Source: Deinococcus multiflagellatus (GTDB lineage: Bacteria; Deinococcota; Deinococci; Deinococcales; Deinococcaceae). From it: 64,000 nucleotides of DNA. Position 1 is the first letter of the stretch, and every line of letters starts with the position of its first letter. Location: contig NZ_JAIQXV010000022.1 of NCBI RefSeq assembly GCF_020166415.1, forward strand, positions 13,509 to 77,508, in the 5' to 3' direction. The notes beneath the pieces were generated by a model that was given only the letters and a program-made list of their open reading frames with translations, made no database searches and was not told the origin of the DNA. Shown one piece after another: positions 32,737 to 40,810 of the stretch. The position numbers and the translations under genes are program-made.

Positions 32737-33414
32737 TCAGACGACTTTCGGCACCTTGTCCACGGCCCGGCGCACGGGGTGCTCGGCTTCGCACCGCGCC
32801 ATCACCTGCTGCGCCTGGGCCGGACTCAGGCCGCGCCAGTGCACGAGACCGCGCTTTTTCAGCACCCGCGCGGCGTAATCGGTCAGCGAGTGCAGCCGCA
32901 GCGGATCAGGCAGCCGGGTGCGCAGGCAGCGCGCGTAGGCCTCCTGCTCGGCCGGGCTCAGCTCGTCGCGCCGGCCCATCATCCGCCCGGGTGGGGGCTG
33001 AGAGGACCGGCGCAGGCGCAGCGCCACGTCCGGGTAGGGCTGGGGCTCCGGGGCCTGGAACAGCACCCCGGAGCGGGTGGCCGGGGGGCGCGCCTCCCAG
33101 GGCGGCACGTCGTCCGGGTGGTCATCTTCAACCTCGGGGCGCTGGCGCACCACCAGATACCGCGTGCCGTGGGCGCTTTCCCAATCCGCGTCGAAAACCA
33201 GCCAGCCCACCTCGCGGGCCACGGTGGCCGCCTCGTCGGAGCTGGGGTGGCCGGACCGGCGCCACAGGCGCAGCAGGTCCTCGTCCACAGTTTCGGCCTG
33301 CACATGCAGGCCGTTGTGCAGCGCGGCGCTGGTCGGCTCGCCCGTGGCCCGGCTCTGGCGCAGCAGGTCCGCGAGGCCCTGGGCCAGCCGGCTGACGCCG
33401 GGGGGCGAGCTCAC
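32737..33414 (-). CDS. Hypothetical phage early protein
   Basis: 225 residues. Helical N-terminus (RLAQGLADLLRQSRATGEPT), a strand-rich part (EVGWLVFDADWESAHGTRYL), and a helical C-terminus with LSPAQAQQVMARCEAEHPVR. No family recognised. It overlaps the preceding gene by 4 nt. Confidence 0.55.
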   Translation of the reverse strand: MSSPPGVSRLAQGLADLLRQSRATGEPTSAALHNGLHVQAETVDEDLLRLWRRSGHPSSDEAATVAREVGWLVFDADWESAHGTRYLVVRQRPEVEDDHPDDVPPWEARPPATRSGVLFQAPEPQPYPDVALRLRRSSQPPPGRMMGRRDELSPAEQEAYARCLRTRLPDPLRLHSLTDYAARVLKKRGLVHWRGLSPAQAQQVMARCEAEHPVRRAVDKVPKVV

Positions 33415-33863
33415 CCAGGCCTCCGGGGCAGGGCCCAGGCCTGGGCCGCCTGCGCCAGGGCGCGCAGGGCGGCCACGCTGAAGCAGGGGCCGCGCCCCAC
33501 CTGCACCAGACTGGGGCCCTGGGCCTGGGGCTGGTCGAGCGTCACCCAGATCCGGCCGGTAACGTCGCGGCCCTGCACCAGGTTGAGGTTCAGGGAGCGG
33601 GCCAGGCTGGCCACGGCGGCGCCGGCCTGGCCCGTCTCGGCGGGCGTGGGGGCAAGTTCGCCCGCCACCCAGGTCAGCTCGGCGTTGTAGAACTCACTGT
33701 GGCGCGGGGCCACCAGCAGATCGCCGCCCTGCGCGGCGGCCGTCAGGCAGCGCTCCAGGGCCGGCGCGGCGGGCCAGTCGCCCAGCAGGGTGGTCAGGAC
33801 GAAGGCCTGGGGAAAGTGGTGGCAGAGCAGCGCCGCCACCTGCACGTCGCCGAGCGGGCTCAT
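33411..33863 (-). CDS. Hypothetical phage early protein
   Basis: 150 residues from an ATG overlapping the upstream stop (ATGA). VQVAALLCHHFPQAFVLTTL, SEFYNAELTWVAGELAPTPA and TGRIWVTLDQPQAQGPSLVQ suggest an alpha/beta fold. Unknown. Confidence 0.55.
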   Translation of the reverse strand: MSPLGDVQVAALLCHHFPQAFVLTTLLGDWPAAPALERCLTAAAQGGDLLVAPRHSEFYNAELTWVAGELAPTPAETGQAGAAVASLARSLNLNLVQGRDVTGRIWVTLDQPQAQGPSLVQVGRGPCFSVAALRALAQAAQAWALPRRPG

Positions 33864-34072
33864 CGGGCCAGCACCTCGAAGGCCAGGTCGCACAGGGTGT
33901 CGCGGCTGACGCGGGGCAGGGCGTGCACCAGGGCGTGGACGTCCTCGCCCGCCCAGTCCTCGGGGGTGGGCCGGGCCAGCAGGATCAGCACGCCCAGGTC
34001 CTGCTCGGCGGCGGCCGTCGCCAGCGCGCGCGCCTGCTGCAGCAGGGGGCTCGATGACAGGTCAGCGCTCAT
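33860..34072 (-). CDS. Small hypothetical phage early protein
   Basis: 70 residues; the ATG at 34072 lies within the end of the preceding gene. LLQQARALATAAAEQDLGVL then DWAGEDVHALVHALPRVSRD. Helical, no family recognised. Confidence 0.5.
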   Translation of the reverse strand: MSADLSSSPLLQQARALATAAAEQDLGVLILLARPTPEDWAGEDVHALVHALPRVSRDTLCDLAFEVLAR

Positions 34073-34244
34073 AGAACTCCAGAAGCTCCCGGGTGCGGAT
34101 CTGGCGCACCGCTGCCCTGGCGTCCTGCTCGGCGCGCCAGGAGGCGTAGGTGGCGACCAACGCGCCACCGATCAGGCCGCCGCCCAGGGCGGTGGCCAGC
34201 AGGACCAGGACGAACTGCAAAGGGGAAAAGGTCCACTCGGTCAT
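34062..34244 (-). CDS. Small single-span membrane protein
   Basis: 60 residues with one central hydrophobic helix (PLQFVLVLLATALGGGLIGG) and a basic/acidic cytoplasmic tail (RAAVRQIRTRELLEFYER). Overlaps neighbours on both sides. Unknown role. Confidence 0.55.
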   Translation of the reverse strand: MTEWTFSPLQFVLVLLATALGGGLIGGALVATYASWRAEQDARAAVRQIRTRELLEFYER

Positions 34245-34591
34245 GCGTCCAGTCCTGCGGCTGCCGCGCCGGTCAGCAGGTCAAGGCCGGCGTCCAAGGC
34301 GTCGAGGGTCAGGACGCCGTGGGGGTCCTCGACCAGGCCTCCCTCGACCAGCGTCATGGTGCTGAGCAGGGCCTGGCGGGCTGTCTCGCGTTGGACAGCG
34401 CTGAGGTGCCGCTCTGGGTCCAGCTGCGGGAAGTGGGCCACCTGGGGCAGCAGGGCTTGGAAGCGGCTGGCGTCGCTGCCTTTGGTCTGGGCGAGGCTGA
34501 TGATGACGTTCAGGCTGCCGGCAAGGGTGACCTGGAATGGGGGCAGGCCCGCCTGCGGGGGGCAGGCGGGCCCGGGGGTGGGCTGGAGCAT
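34241..34591 (-). CDS. First gene of the leftward early operon, hypothetical
   Basis: 116 residues. Pro-rich start, then VTLAGSLNVIISLAQTKGSD and a helical part with QRETARQALLSTMTLVEGGL. The early promoter should lie between this gene and the divergent HAD gene (34592-34712), but I see no strong -35/-10 pair. Confidence 0.55.
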   Translation of the reverse strand: MLQPTPGPACPPQAGLPPFQVTLAGSLNVIISLAQTKGSDASRFQALLPQVAHFPQLDPERHLSAVQRETARQALLSTMTLVEGGLVEDPHGVLTLDALDAGLDLLTGAAAAGLDA

Positions 34592-34712
34592 GGTGACCTC
34601 TGGTGTGGTGCTGGCGCGGGCCAGGGCGGAGGCGGATCAGATGGTGACTGGCGAGCGACCGTGTGTCGACATAGATGAGGCGAGGTCGATGCCTATGTCT
34701 ACTGTGGGGTGC

Positions 34713-35441
34713 ATGAACGCTCTTGCCCCGCATGACGTCAGGAAGCTGCTGATCTGGGACTTTGACGGCACACTGGCGTATCGGCAGGGGCTCTGGAGCG
34801 GCGCCCTCCTGCAGATCCTAGACCGGGAGGCGCCAGGCCACACCGTGCAGCTTGAGCAGCTGCGCCCAGCGTTGCAGCGTGGCTTTCGCTGGCATGCGCC
34901 TGATCAGGCGCACCCGCTGGGCTCAGCAGATGAATGGTGGGCGGAACTCCAGCCCCTCTTTAAGCGTGCATACGTGGAGGCGGGGCTATCTGAACCGCTG
35001 GCTCAGCGGTGTGCGCGGCAGATGCGGCAGCAGTACACGGACTCAGCGCACTGGTCGGTCTATGCGGATACGGTGCCCGTGCTGCAGCAGCTTTCCACTG
35101 AAGGCTGGACCCACGCGGTCCTGACCAACCACGTGCCAGAGTTCAGGCGCCTTCTGGAAGGCCTGGAGCTCGCGGCGTTTTTCGACGTGGCGGTGAATTC
35201 TGCGGAGACGGGTTTCGAGAAGCCGCATCCTGAGGCGTTCAGGGTGGTGCTGCGGGCGTTTCCTGAGGCAGTGGCGGTGTGCATGATCGGGGACAGCCTC
35301 ACGGCGGATGTAGCTGGGGCTCAGGGCGTGGGTCTCCCCGTCATTCAGGTGCGGGGGGCGGTTGAGGCAGGACAGGGTGGATGCCCGGACTTACATTGGG
35401 TGCCGGAACGGTTGCGGATCATGTTTCCTCCGGTGAACTGA
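34713..35441 (+). CDS. HAD-superfamily phosphatase
   Basis: 242 residues. LLIWDFDGTLAYRQGLWSGA carries the nucleophile motif DxDGT, a helical cap follows, then motif II (THAVLTNHVPEFRRLL), the conserved Lys (FEKPHPEAF), and motif III/IV (CMIGDSLTADVAGAQGVGLP). All catalytic residues are present. Substrate unknown; phosphoglycolate-phosphatase or DNA 3'-end-type activities are common in the subfamily. It is divergent from the phage early operon and may be host DNA or prophage cargo. An in-frame ATG at 34689 is a less likely start. Confidence 0.85.
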   Translation: MNALAPHDVRKLLIWDFDGTLAYRQGLWSGALLQILDREAPGHTVQLEQLRPALQRGFRWHAPDQAHPLGSADEWWAELQPLFKRAYVEAGLSEPLAQRCARQMRQQYTDSAHWSVYADTVPVLQQLSTEGWTHAVLTNHVPEFRRLLEGLELAAFFDVAVNSAETGFEKPHPEAFRVVLRAFPEAVAVCMIGDSLTADVAGAQGVGLPVIQVRGAVEAGQGGCPDLHWVPERLRIMFPPVN

Positions 35442-35657
35442 GGGAGCTGCGACATGAGTGACCTCGTGGGGGCGCTCGGTGCTGAGGCCAGCGCAGAGGC
35501 GGGTGGCATCGTGCAGGGCCGCGCAGTACCCGGCGCCGTAGTCGTGGGAGGGGGCCTGGGTGTTCAGGCGGTCCTCGATATAGGCGAGGAGCGTGGAAGT
35601 GACCGGCGCCGTGGCGTTTGCTGGGGCGCTGGCCTCTGGGGTGGTGGGGGTGGTCAT
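35391..35657 (-). CDS. Small hypothetical protein
   Basis: 88 residues, ATG with AAAGGAG at good spacing. Thr/Pro/Ala-rich start, then VTSTLLAYIEDRLNTQAPSH and DYGAGYCAALHDATRLCAGL. Its 3' end overlaps the convergent HAD gene by 51 nt. No family recognised. Confidence 0.5.
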   Translation of the reverse strand: MTTPTTPEASAPANATAPVTSTLLAYIEDRLNTQAPSHDYGAGYCAALHDATRLCAGLSTERPHEVTHVAAPSVHRRKHDPQPFRHPM

Positions 35658-35820
35658 GGTGCTCCTTTGAGGGAATGAATAAGTGAGGGGATTCACAGCC
35701 GACTGCCTTTTCCTGTCTGTTAATTCCCCCTCTAGTCAGGTGAGTTTCCATAACATGTATTACGCATATGCTCGCCAGAGAGGAGAGAGTTGAGCCAATG
35801 GCTTACCCCCGTCGGGCGTC

Positions 35821-35855
35821 TTATGCGAAGATTGCATTTATGCGATAATCGCATT
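35821..35855. promoter_or_regulatory. Tandem operator-like repeats before the toxin-antitoxin genes
   Basis: TTATGCGAAGATTGCATT and TTATGCGATAATCGCATT begin 17 nt apart; the second contains a perfect palindrome TGCGAT-A-ATCGCA (35841-35853). They lie 15-50 nt before the toxin start, where an antitoxin such as the encoded HTH protein would bind to repress its own operon. Confidence 0.55.
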
Positions 35856-35868
35856 AAGCTGCAGGGGT

Positions 35869-36153
35869 ATGAATGTGCTAGCGAAACGCACACTCCTCGA
35901 ATTCGCAGAGGAGTACCCCGAAGCCCGCGTAGCTCTACTTGCCTGGTATGACCTGGCGTGCAAGTCAGACTTCGCCTCATTTGCGGACGTGCAAGCAGTT
36001 TTCGCAACTGTGAGCTGGGTTGGCCCCGAATACCTCATATTCAACATCAAGGGCAACCACTTCCGCCTGATCACCACAGTGGATTTCGCTTTCCGAAAGA
36101 TCCGAGTCAAGGAGTTCTTGACGCACTCGGATTACGACAAGTGGAAACCCTGA
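35869..36153 (+). CDS. higB: HigB-type mRNA interferase toxin
   Basis: 94 residues with the HigB pattern (PF09907): RTLLEFAEEYPEARVALLAW, then the core YLIFNIKGNHFRLITTVDFA and the C-terminal FLTHSDYDKW. In this family the FNI.GN.yRL segment and TH..YD end form the ribosome-dependent RNase fold. Toxin first, antitoxin second is the usual HigBA order, unlike most other type II pairs. The antitoxin follows after 53 bp. Confidence 0.85.
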   Translation: MNVLAKRTLLEFAEEYPEARVALLAWYDLACKSDFASFADVQAVFATVSWVGPEYLIFNIKGNHFRLITTVDFAFRKIRVKEFLTHSDYDKWKP

Positions 36154-36206
36154 CCTAACCCCTTTGGCCCGTATACCCTGCGGGCCACCCCCTCAGGGGG
36201 AGGTGA

Positions 36207-36641
36207 ATGAAATTCATGGAACTCCAGAACTTTGAACGTGCTGCTGCGGCCCTGCTTGAACTCCCAGATGCCGCCCGCGAATGGCTCTCACCAATTCGTG
36301 ATGAAGAGCAGCTCGAACGCGCTCTTGAAGCGCAGGAATACCTGGGTCAAAAAATCGCAGGCGATCTCAATCATCCACTTGCTCCAGTCTATGTGGGATT
36401 GATCGAGAAAATCACCGCTTACGAAGAGGTGCATTATGCTACTGAACCGACCCCACCGCATGTGATGCTTGATTTCCTGATGGAACAACAAGGCGTGCGC
36501 CAGCACGAGCTTGCTGAACGTCTGGAAGTGCATCAAAGCAATATCAGCCGGCTCATTAATGGGCGTGTCGCATTCACGACCGACCTCATCAAACAGCTGA
36601 GCAAGATATTCAACGTTTCACCAGCCGTTTTTATCGGCTAA
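36207..36641 (+). CDS. higA: HigA-type antitoxin (C-terminal HTH)
   Basis: 144 residues. Helical N-terminus that should wrap the toxin, and a C-terminal XRE-type helix-turn-helix (GVRQHELAERLEVHQSNISR, LINGRVAFTTDLIKQLSKIF). Preceded by GGGGGAGGTG. It likely represses through the palindromic repeats upstream of the toxin gene. Larger than the shortest HigA proteins but typical of the cyanobacterial/Deinococcus branch (general family knowledge). Confidence 0.85.
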   Translation: MKFMELQNFERAAAALLELPDAAREWLSPIRDEEQLERALEAQEYLGQKIAGDLNHPLAPVYVGLIEKITAYEEVHYATEPTPPHVMLDFLMEQQGVRQHELAERLEVHQSNISRLINGRVAFTTDLIKQLSKIFNVSPAVFIG

Positions 36642-36664
36642 TGTGACCAGCACATTCATACCGG

Positions 36665-36682
36665 CCCCCGCGAAAGCGGGGG
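36665..36682 (+). terminator. Terminator hairpin after the toxin-antitoxin pair
   Basis: CCCCCGC, a GAAA tetraloop, and GCGGGGG, 24 nt after the antitoxin stop, followed by TTCGTC. Confidence 0.6.
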
Positions 36683-36737
36683 TTCGTCATCTTATGAACA
36701 TGCTCGCCGGAAGGGGAGAGCCTGCTAGCGTGACCGG

Positions 36738-37655
36738 ATGGCCGGGAAGCAGAAGCCAGCGCGGCGGCACCATGTGGTGCCGAAGTTCTACTTGAAGCAC
36801 TGGACCCAACCAGACGGCCGGATGTTTGCCTTTCATCTGCCGCGAGAGCAACTGCTCCCGCCCGTTAAGCCGGCCGAGGTGGCGTACGTCAAAGGCTTTC
36901 ACACAGTGATCGGAGCTGCTCGCCCAGATGAATTCGAACACTGGCTCAGCGCCAACGTGGAAGATCCTCTCGCTCGCGTGCATCAGAAGACACTGACCAG
37001 CCTGCGTCAACAACGGCTATTACCAGCAGACCTTCGCGCAGATCTGGACAGTCTGACGGCCTACCAGATGCTCCGGCTGCCGCGCACCCGAGAGCTGGTC
37101 AAGCCACTCCTGAAGGAAGCTGGGGTTCCAGGTCCGCTCGATGATTCCGCCAGAGCCTGGCATCTCGAGTTCCTGAGAGGCACAGACAGTTTTGTCCTAA
37201 ATATGGTGCTGGAGAGCTTGGCCGAATTTCAGCTTGCCGTTCTCCGTGCGCCCCCGAACCGGTCCTTCTGGGCGAGTGACGCCCCTGTGCTTGCGCTGCA
37301 TGATGCCATTGAGGTCCGTTCCAGTTCACACGGTTTTCGCTCAACCACACGCTCAAAAATGGGCAGGCTGCCTGGGCTCAAGCATCCCCGCGCGCAACTC
37401 TACTTTCCGCTGGCTCCGGATCTCACAGCGGCCTATTTCCGCACATCGCCCCTGCTGCGGCCCTATGAAGTGCAACCAGCAACCCGCAGCAATGTCGACT
37501 GGGTCAACGAACGCACCATGGCCCATGCCACTCAGTTGGTCTTTGGTCTCTACCCCATCGCGCCTCAGACTGACATGTGGCAGAGGATCAAGGCTTACCG
37601 GGAGGAGGTCGCTCAGGCCGATCAGTCCGCCAAGCCTGAGGCCGGCAGCTCCTAA
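36738..37655 (+). CDS. DUF4238 family protein
   Basis: 305 residues. The N-terminus RRHHVVPKFYLKHWTQPDGR is the DUF4238 signature (HH-hydrophobic-P..YL..F/W). Continues with FHTVIGAARPDEFEHWLSAN (the E..l...E segment), YQMLRLPRTRELVKPLLKEA and a second conserved part with NRSFWASDAPVLALHDA, YFPLAPDLTAAYF. The family is of unknown function and is common on mobile elements and in accessory islands. The N-terminal HH...P motif resembles metal-dependent nucleases, an idea not proven. It sits between a toxin-antitoxin pair and the integrase. Confidence 0.75.
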   Translation: MAGKQKPARRHHVVPKFYLKHWTQPDGRMFAFHLPREQLLPPVKPAEVAYVKGFHTVIGAARPDEFEHWLSANVEDPLARVHQKTLTSLRQQRLLPADLRADLDSLTAYQMLRLPRTRELVKPLLKEAGVPGPLDDSARAWHLEFLRGTDSFVLNMVLESLAEFQLAVLRAPPNRSFWASDAPVLALHDAIEVRSSSHGFRSTTRSKMGRLPGLKHPRAQLYFPLAPDLTAAYFRTSPLLRPYEVQPATRSNVDWVNERTMAHATQLVFGLYPIAPQTDMWQRIKAYREEVAQADQSAKPEAGSS

Positions 37656-37720
37656 ACCTCCATAAGTGCCGCACAATAAGGCTCACATACGTCATTTCCA
37701 CTCCTTGATGTGGCAGATGA

Positions 37721-38722
37721 GTGCAGCACGCGTCCGGCGGTATGCTCTCGGGCATGACACTGGCGCTGATGGCCCACAACCTGGACCTGCAGGCCCGTGC
37801 CGATCGACTCGCGCGCCTGGAACCGGACGCGCTGCGCCGCGAAGCGGTCGAAGCCGCCCGGGATTTGAACCGCGACGCGCTGTGGGCGCTCGTGGAAGCC
37901 TTCCTGGTCACCCGGGGTGGGCGGGGCGCCCGGGTGAGCAAACACACGCTGGAGTCCTATCAGATCGGCGTGCAGACCTTCCTGGACTGGGCGCAGCCGA
38001 ACAGCGTGAGTTTGCTGCGGCCCCGGGCGAACGATGGTTTTCGTTACGCCCGCTTTCTCGAAGCGCAGGGCCTATCGCCCAGCAGTGTGCGGGTGCGCCT
38101 CGCGGCGGCGCGATCCCTGTTCAGCGCTCTGCGCTGGGCGGAAGCCACGCAGGCCGCGCCGTTCACGGACGTGAAGACTGCCGCGGACCCCGTACCGCGC
38201 TGGGAGAAGCGCAAGCCCTACGCGGACGAGGATGTCGCGGCGCTGCTCGCGATAGGCGGGATGCAGGACGCGGTGATCATCCTGCTGGGCGCGCACTGCG
38301 GCCTGCGCAACAGTGAGATGCTGACCCTGCTGCGCAAGGACGTGCACCTGGACGTGCGGGAGCCGTACATCACGGTGACCGGGAAGCGCAGCAAGCGCCA
38401 GGATGTGGCGCTGTCCCGCTCGGCGGCCGCGGCGCTGCGCACGTGGTTGGCCGCCACACCCGGGGTGGCGCCGTACGTGCTCAGCATCCGCACGCGGCAG
38501 GGGTTGGAGAAGGCGGTCAAGCGGTTGTGTCGGGAGGCGAACGTGCAGTACGAGGGCCGTGAGGTGCACGGGCTGCGGCACTCGGCGGGCACAAAGGTAT
38601 TCACCGTGACGCAGGACCTGCTGGCCGTGCGGGACACGCTGCGCCACCGGGACGTGACGAGCAGCGAGATCTACGTGAATTACGCCCGCGCCGGGAAGAA
38701 GAAGGTCAACGCTGACTGGTAG
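37721..38722 (+). CDS. int: Tyrosine-type integrase/recombinase
   Basis: 333 codons from ATG at 37721 (an ATG at 37754 is also possible; neither has a strong ribosome-binding site). An N-terminal SAM-like DNA-binding domain (RVSKHTLESYQIGVQTFLDW) precedes the catalytic domain with all residues: R in HCGLRNSEMLTLLRKD, K in ITVTGKRSKRQDV, HxxR in VHGLRHSAGT, H in RHRDVTSSEIYV and the nucleophile Tyr in VNYARAG. Probably the integrase of the large prophage to the left; it is transcribed away from it. Confidence 0.9.
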   Translation: MQHASGGMLSGMTLALMAHNLDLQARADRLARLEPDALRREAVEAARDLNRDALWALVEAFLVTRGGRGARVSKHTLESYQIGVQTFLDWAQPNSVSLLRPRANDGFRYARFLEAQGLSPSSVRVRLAAARSLFSALRWAEATQAAPFTDVKTAADPVPRWEKRKPYADEDVAALLAIGGMQDAVIILLGAHCGLRNSEMLTLLRKDVHLDVREPYITVTGKRSKRQDVALSRSAAAALRTWLAATPGVAPYVLSIRTRQGLEKAVKRLCREANVQYEGREVHGLRHSAGTKVFTVTQDLLAVRDTLRHRDVTSSEIYVNYARAGKKKVNADW

Positions 38723-38775
38723 GCCAGCTGTGACGAAACTGCTGTTCCGCACCTTAACTGATAGCGGTGATGGAG

Positions 38776-38821
38776 CCCCTTACATCTCTCGTCAGTGATC
38801 ATTGACGAGAGATGTAAGGGG
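38776..38821. repeat. 46-bp near-perfect palindrome downstream of the integrase
   Basis: CCCCTTACATCTCTCGTCA pairs with TGACGAGAGATGTAAGGGG around an 8-nt centre that itself contains TGATCA. Starts 54 nt after the integrase stop. Could be the integrase terminator, an attachment-site component, or an imperfect hairpin element. No T run follows. Confidence 0.7.
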
Positions 38822-38927
38822 ACTGTAGCCAAGGGTGCGGCATCCAGCCGCGCTTCAAACTTGTGCACGTATCAGCAGATCGCATGTCCCAAAAGGCTCC
38901 AAGGAGGCAGCCAAAGGGCATGTCGTG

Positions 38928-40301
38928 TTAGGCCGGCTCTACCGTAGAACGGGTAGGCGTTGGCTCATCCTCGACCGGGTCTTCTGCCAACCACCCTAAC
39001 TCCTTCAACTCGCGCTTAAGCCCGGTGAACCAACTATAAGGACGATCCTGAACCAGTTGATTCCAGTCGGGTGCCAGTCCTGCATAGGTTTCTTTCGTAC
39101 TCTGCAGCAACTGACGCAACCGGAATGGAACAACAAAATCTGCCTCGTAGATCTGTCTGTTCTCCCGCGCTGCTACGAGCACACAACGAACCTCAGCTTC
39201 AGAGAGGATATTCAGCATTCCGAGAATCAATTCCAGGAATTGTCCTGCAGCTTTATAGGTGTTCACTGTCTCAAGACGTTCCACAGCCAGCAACGCCAGG
39301 TCGCGTTGTGGTTGGTTCTCAGCCATGAGGATAGGAACGAGTTCATCTGCCGGCATCTCGGCCAGCCGGGTGTATGCAGCGTGGCGAAGTGGTGGCAGCT
39401 TCAACGCGCTCAACAGCGTCTCCCCCTGCGTAGCCGCGGCCTGCTCTAAGAATGTGATCAGTCGACGCTGTTCGTGGTCAGGCAGCTGGAGCCACAGATC
39501 TGAGTCAAGTTGTAGCAGGTCTATTACAAAGGGGAGCGTTTTCTCGTCTCCGTCAGACACACGTTTTACCCAATGGTCACTCATGGCCTGCTGATACAAG
39601 GCGAAACGGCGGTCTTTGACTGCGAGCAACACATGGAGCGCTCGCAAGCGCGGTACAGCAGGCGTCTCTGCGAGAGCCTGCTGAAGGTATAGCTTGACGA
39701 TCTGTGTGACGAGGACATCCTTGCCACGATCTATATATTTTGGCCCCAGGTAAGCCGTCACCTGACTGAGTTGGAGCGGAAAAGTCTGACTCTCAACCTC
39801 CGCTTTGAATCGTCTGAGAGCGCTACGCCCTTGGACTGGAGGGTGTGCGAAGAGCGCACGCGTGGCAATAACCAAGTGTGCCCGGATCTGCTCAGGCGTC
39901 GGGTCATACAAAGTGCCGTCTGGCGTTAACGCTGGGTGCGCACACCGGTGACGATCTTGCCGCAACCGCTCTAATTCATCCGCCTCAATCGCGCTCAGGA
40001 ACTCGTATTTGTCACGGGCGAGGGTCAAAATCTCGTGCTCAAAGATTTGAAGATTGCGAAGTTCCTTGTTCTGAATCCACCCCTCAAGTTGCGTGATCTC
40101 AGCGGTGGCCTGCGGATCCCCACTGGCTGCCAATTCACGAATTTTTCCGATAACGTCGGAATTGACTGCCACCCACAAACTTAGGACGGCGGCGCGCAGT
40201 GCGCCGGCCCGGAGAGCCCGTACGCTCTCACTGACGTACTTCCGAATCTCCGGCGCGCGGATCTGCAGGATCAGATCATCAGGGTCATGCAGCATGGTCA
40301 T
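38928..40301 (-). CDS. Large HEPN-like protein of unknown function
   Basis: 457 residues. N-terminal 140 residues resemble HEPN-type RNase domains: VRALRAGALRAAVLSLWVAV, a helix, then LSAIEADELERLRQDRHRCA followed by HP, giving R-x4-H (RHRCAH). The remaining 310 residues are helical with possible repeat character (LALLAVERLETVNTYKAAGQ, FLEQAAATQGETLLSALKLP). HEPN proteins act in toxin-antitoxin and abortive-infection systems. It follows the small protein gene by 1 nt and would be co-translated. Domain call by eye. Confidence 0.6.
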   Translation of the reverse strand: MTMLHDPDDLILQIRAPEIRKYVSESVRALRAGALRAAVLSLWVAVNSDVIGKIRELAASGDPQATAEITQLEGWIQNKELRNLQIFEHEILTLARDKYEFLSAIEADELERLRQDRHRCAHPALTPDGTLYDPTPEQIRAHLVIATRALFAHPPVQGRSALRRFKAEVESQTFPLQLSQVTAYLGPKYIDRGKDVLVTQIVKLYLQQALAETPAVPRLRALHVLLAVKDRRFALYQQAMSDHWVKRVSDGDEKTLPFVIDLLQLDSDLWLQLPDHEQRRLITFLEQAAATQGETLLSALKLPPLRHAAYTRLAEMPADELVPILMAENQPQRDLALLAVERLETVNTYKAAGQFLELILGMLNILSEAEVRCVLVAARENRQIYEADFVVPFRLRQLLQSTKETYAGLAPDWNQLVQDRPYSWFTGLKRELKELGWLAEDPVEDEPTPTRSTVEPA

Positions 40302-40302
40302 G

Positions 40303-40716
40303 TCAGTCTATGGATCGGTTTTTGGTAAACGCGATAGGAGCTGAAGGTTGTCTGTAGGAGTGAAGCATGCCGGCAGACTCGAACAGGCTCCGCAAGGTGC
40401 CATGCTCAGGGAGGCGTAATTCGCCAGGCGAGACCACCAAAAGGAAATTCTGCTCGCCCTGCTGAAATGCCAGTGCATAGGCCGTCTGACCGGGTAATAG
40501 CGTCGGGCGGCGCAGTTCGGCAGGCTCAATTGCACGCATGGCACGTACGGGCACGCCCCTATAGAGGCGCACCACGAAGACTTGTACCTGCCGGCTGGCC
40601 GACAAGAGTAAAGCCAAGCCCTGTTCATACGTACGAGTAGGGTCGGCGGAGTGGTAATGGACTCGGACGAGGTCTTCGCGTTTGAGTGTATCTTTCAGTT
40701 TCAGGGGACGGAACAT
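40303..40716 (-). CDS. Small partner protein of the HEPN-like gene
   Basis: 137 residues. LKREDLVRVHYHSADPTRTY, QVQVFVVRLYRGVPVRAMRA, GQTAYALAFQQGEQNFLLVV and LPEHGTLRSLFESAGMLHSY: a compact alpha/beta sequence without a family I recognise. One nt separates its stop from the next start, so the two are likely an operon pair, for example an antitoxin or sensor. Confidence 0.55.
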   Translation of the reverse strand: MFRPLKLKDTLKREDLVRVHYHSADPTRTYEQGLALLLSASRQVQVFVVRLYRGVPVRAMRAIEPAELRRPTLLPGQTAYALAFQQGEQNFLLVVSPGELRLPEHGTLRSLFESAGMLHSYRQPSAPIAFTKNRSID

Positions 40717-40765
40717 GGCGACTCCTGATCAAAGAGACGATGACGGTTGTCATTGGCGCTTACAA

Positions 40766-40805
40766 CACGGAAGCTGGCCCTGATGCATCAGGGCCAGCTT
40801 CCGTG
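40766..40805. terminator. 40-bp perfect palindrome between two gene pairs
   Basis: CACGGAAGCTGGCCCTGA-TGCA-TCAGGGCCAGCTTCCGTG. It lies 5 nt past the stop of the XRE-ImmA gene and 50 nt before the next gene. Likely a terminator or a processing hairpin that tunes downstream expression. No T tract follows. Confidence 0.6.
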
Positions 40806-40810
40806 AATGC

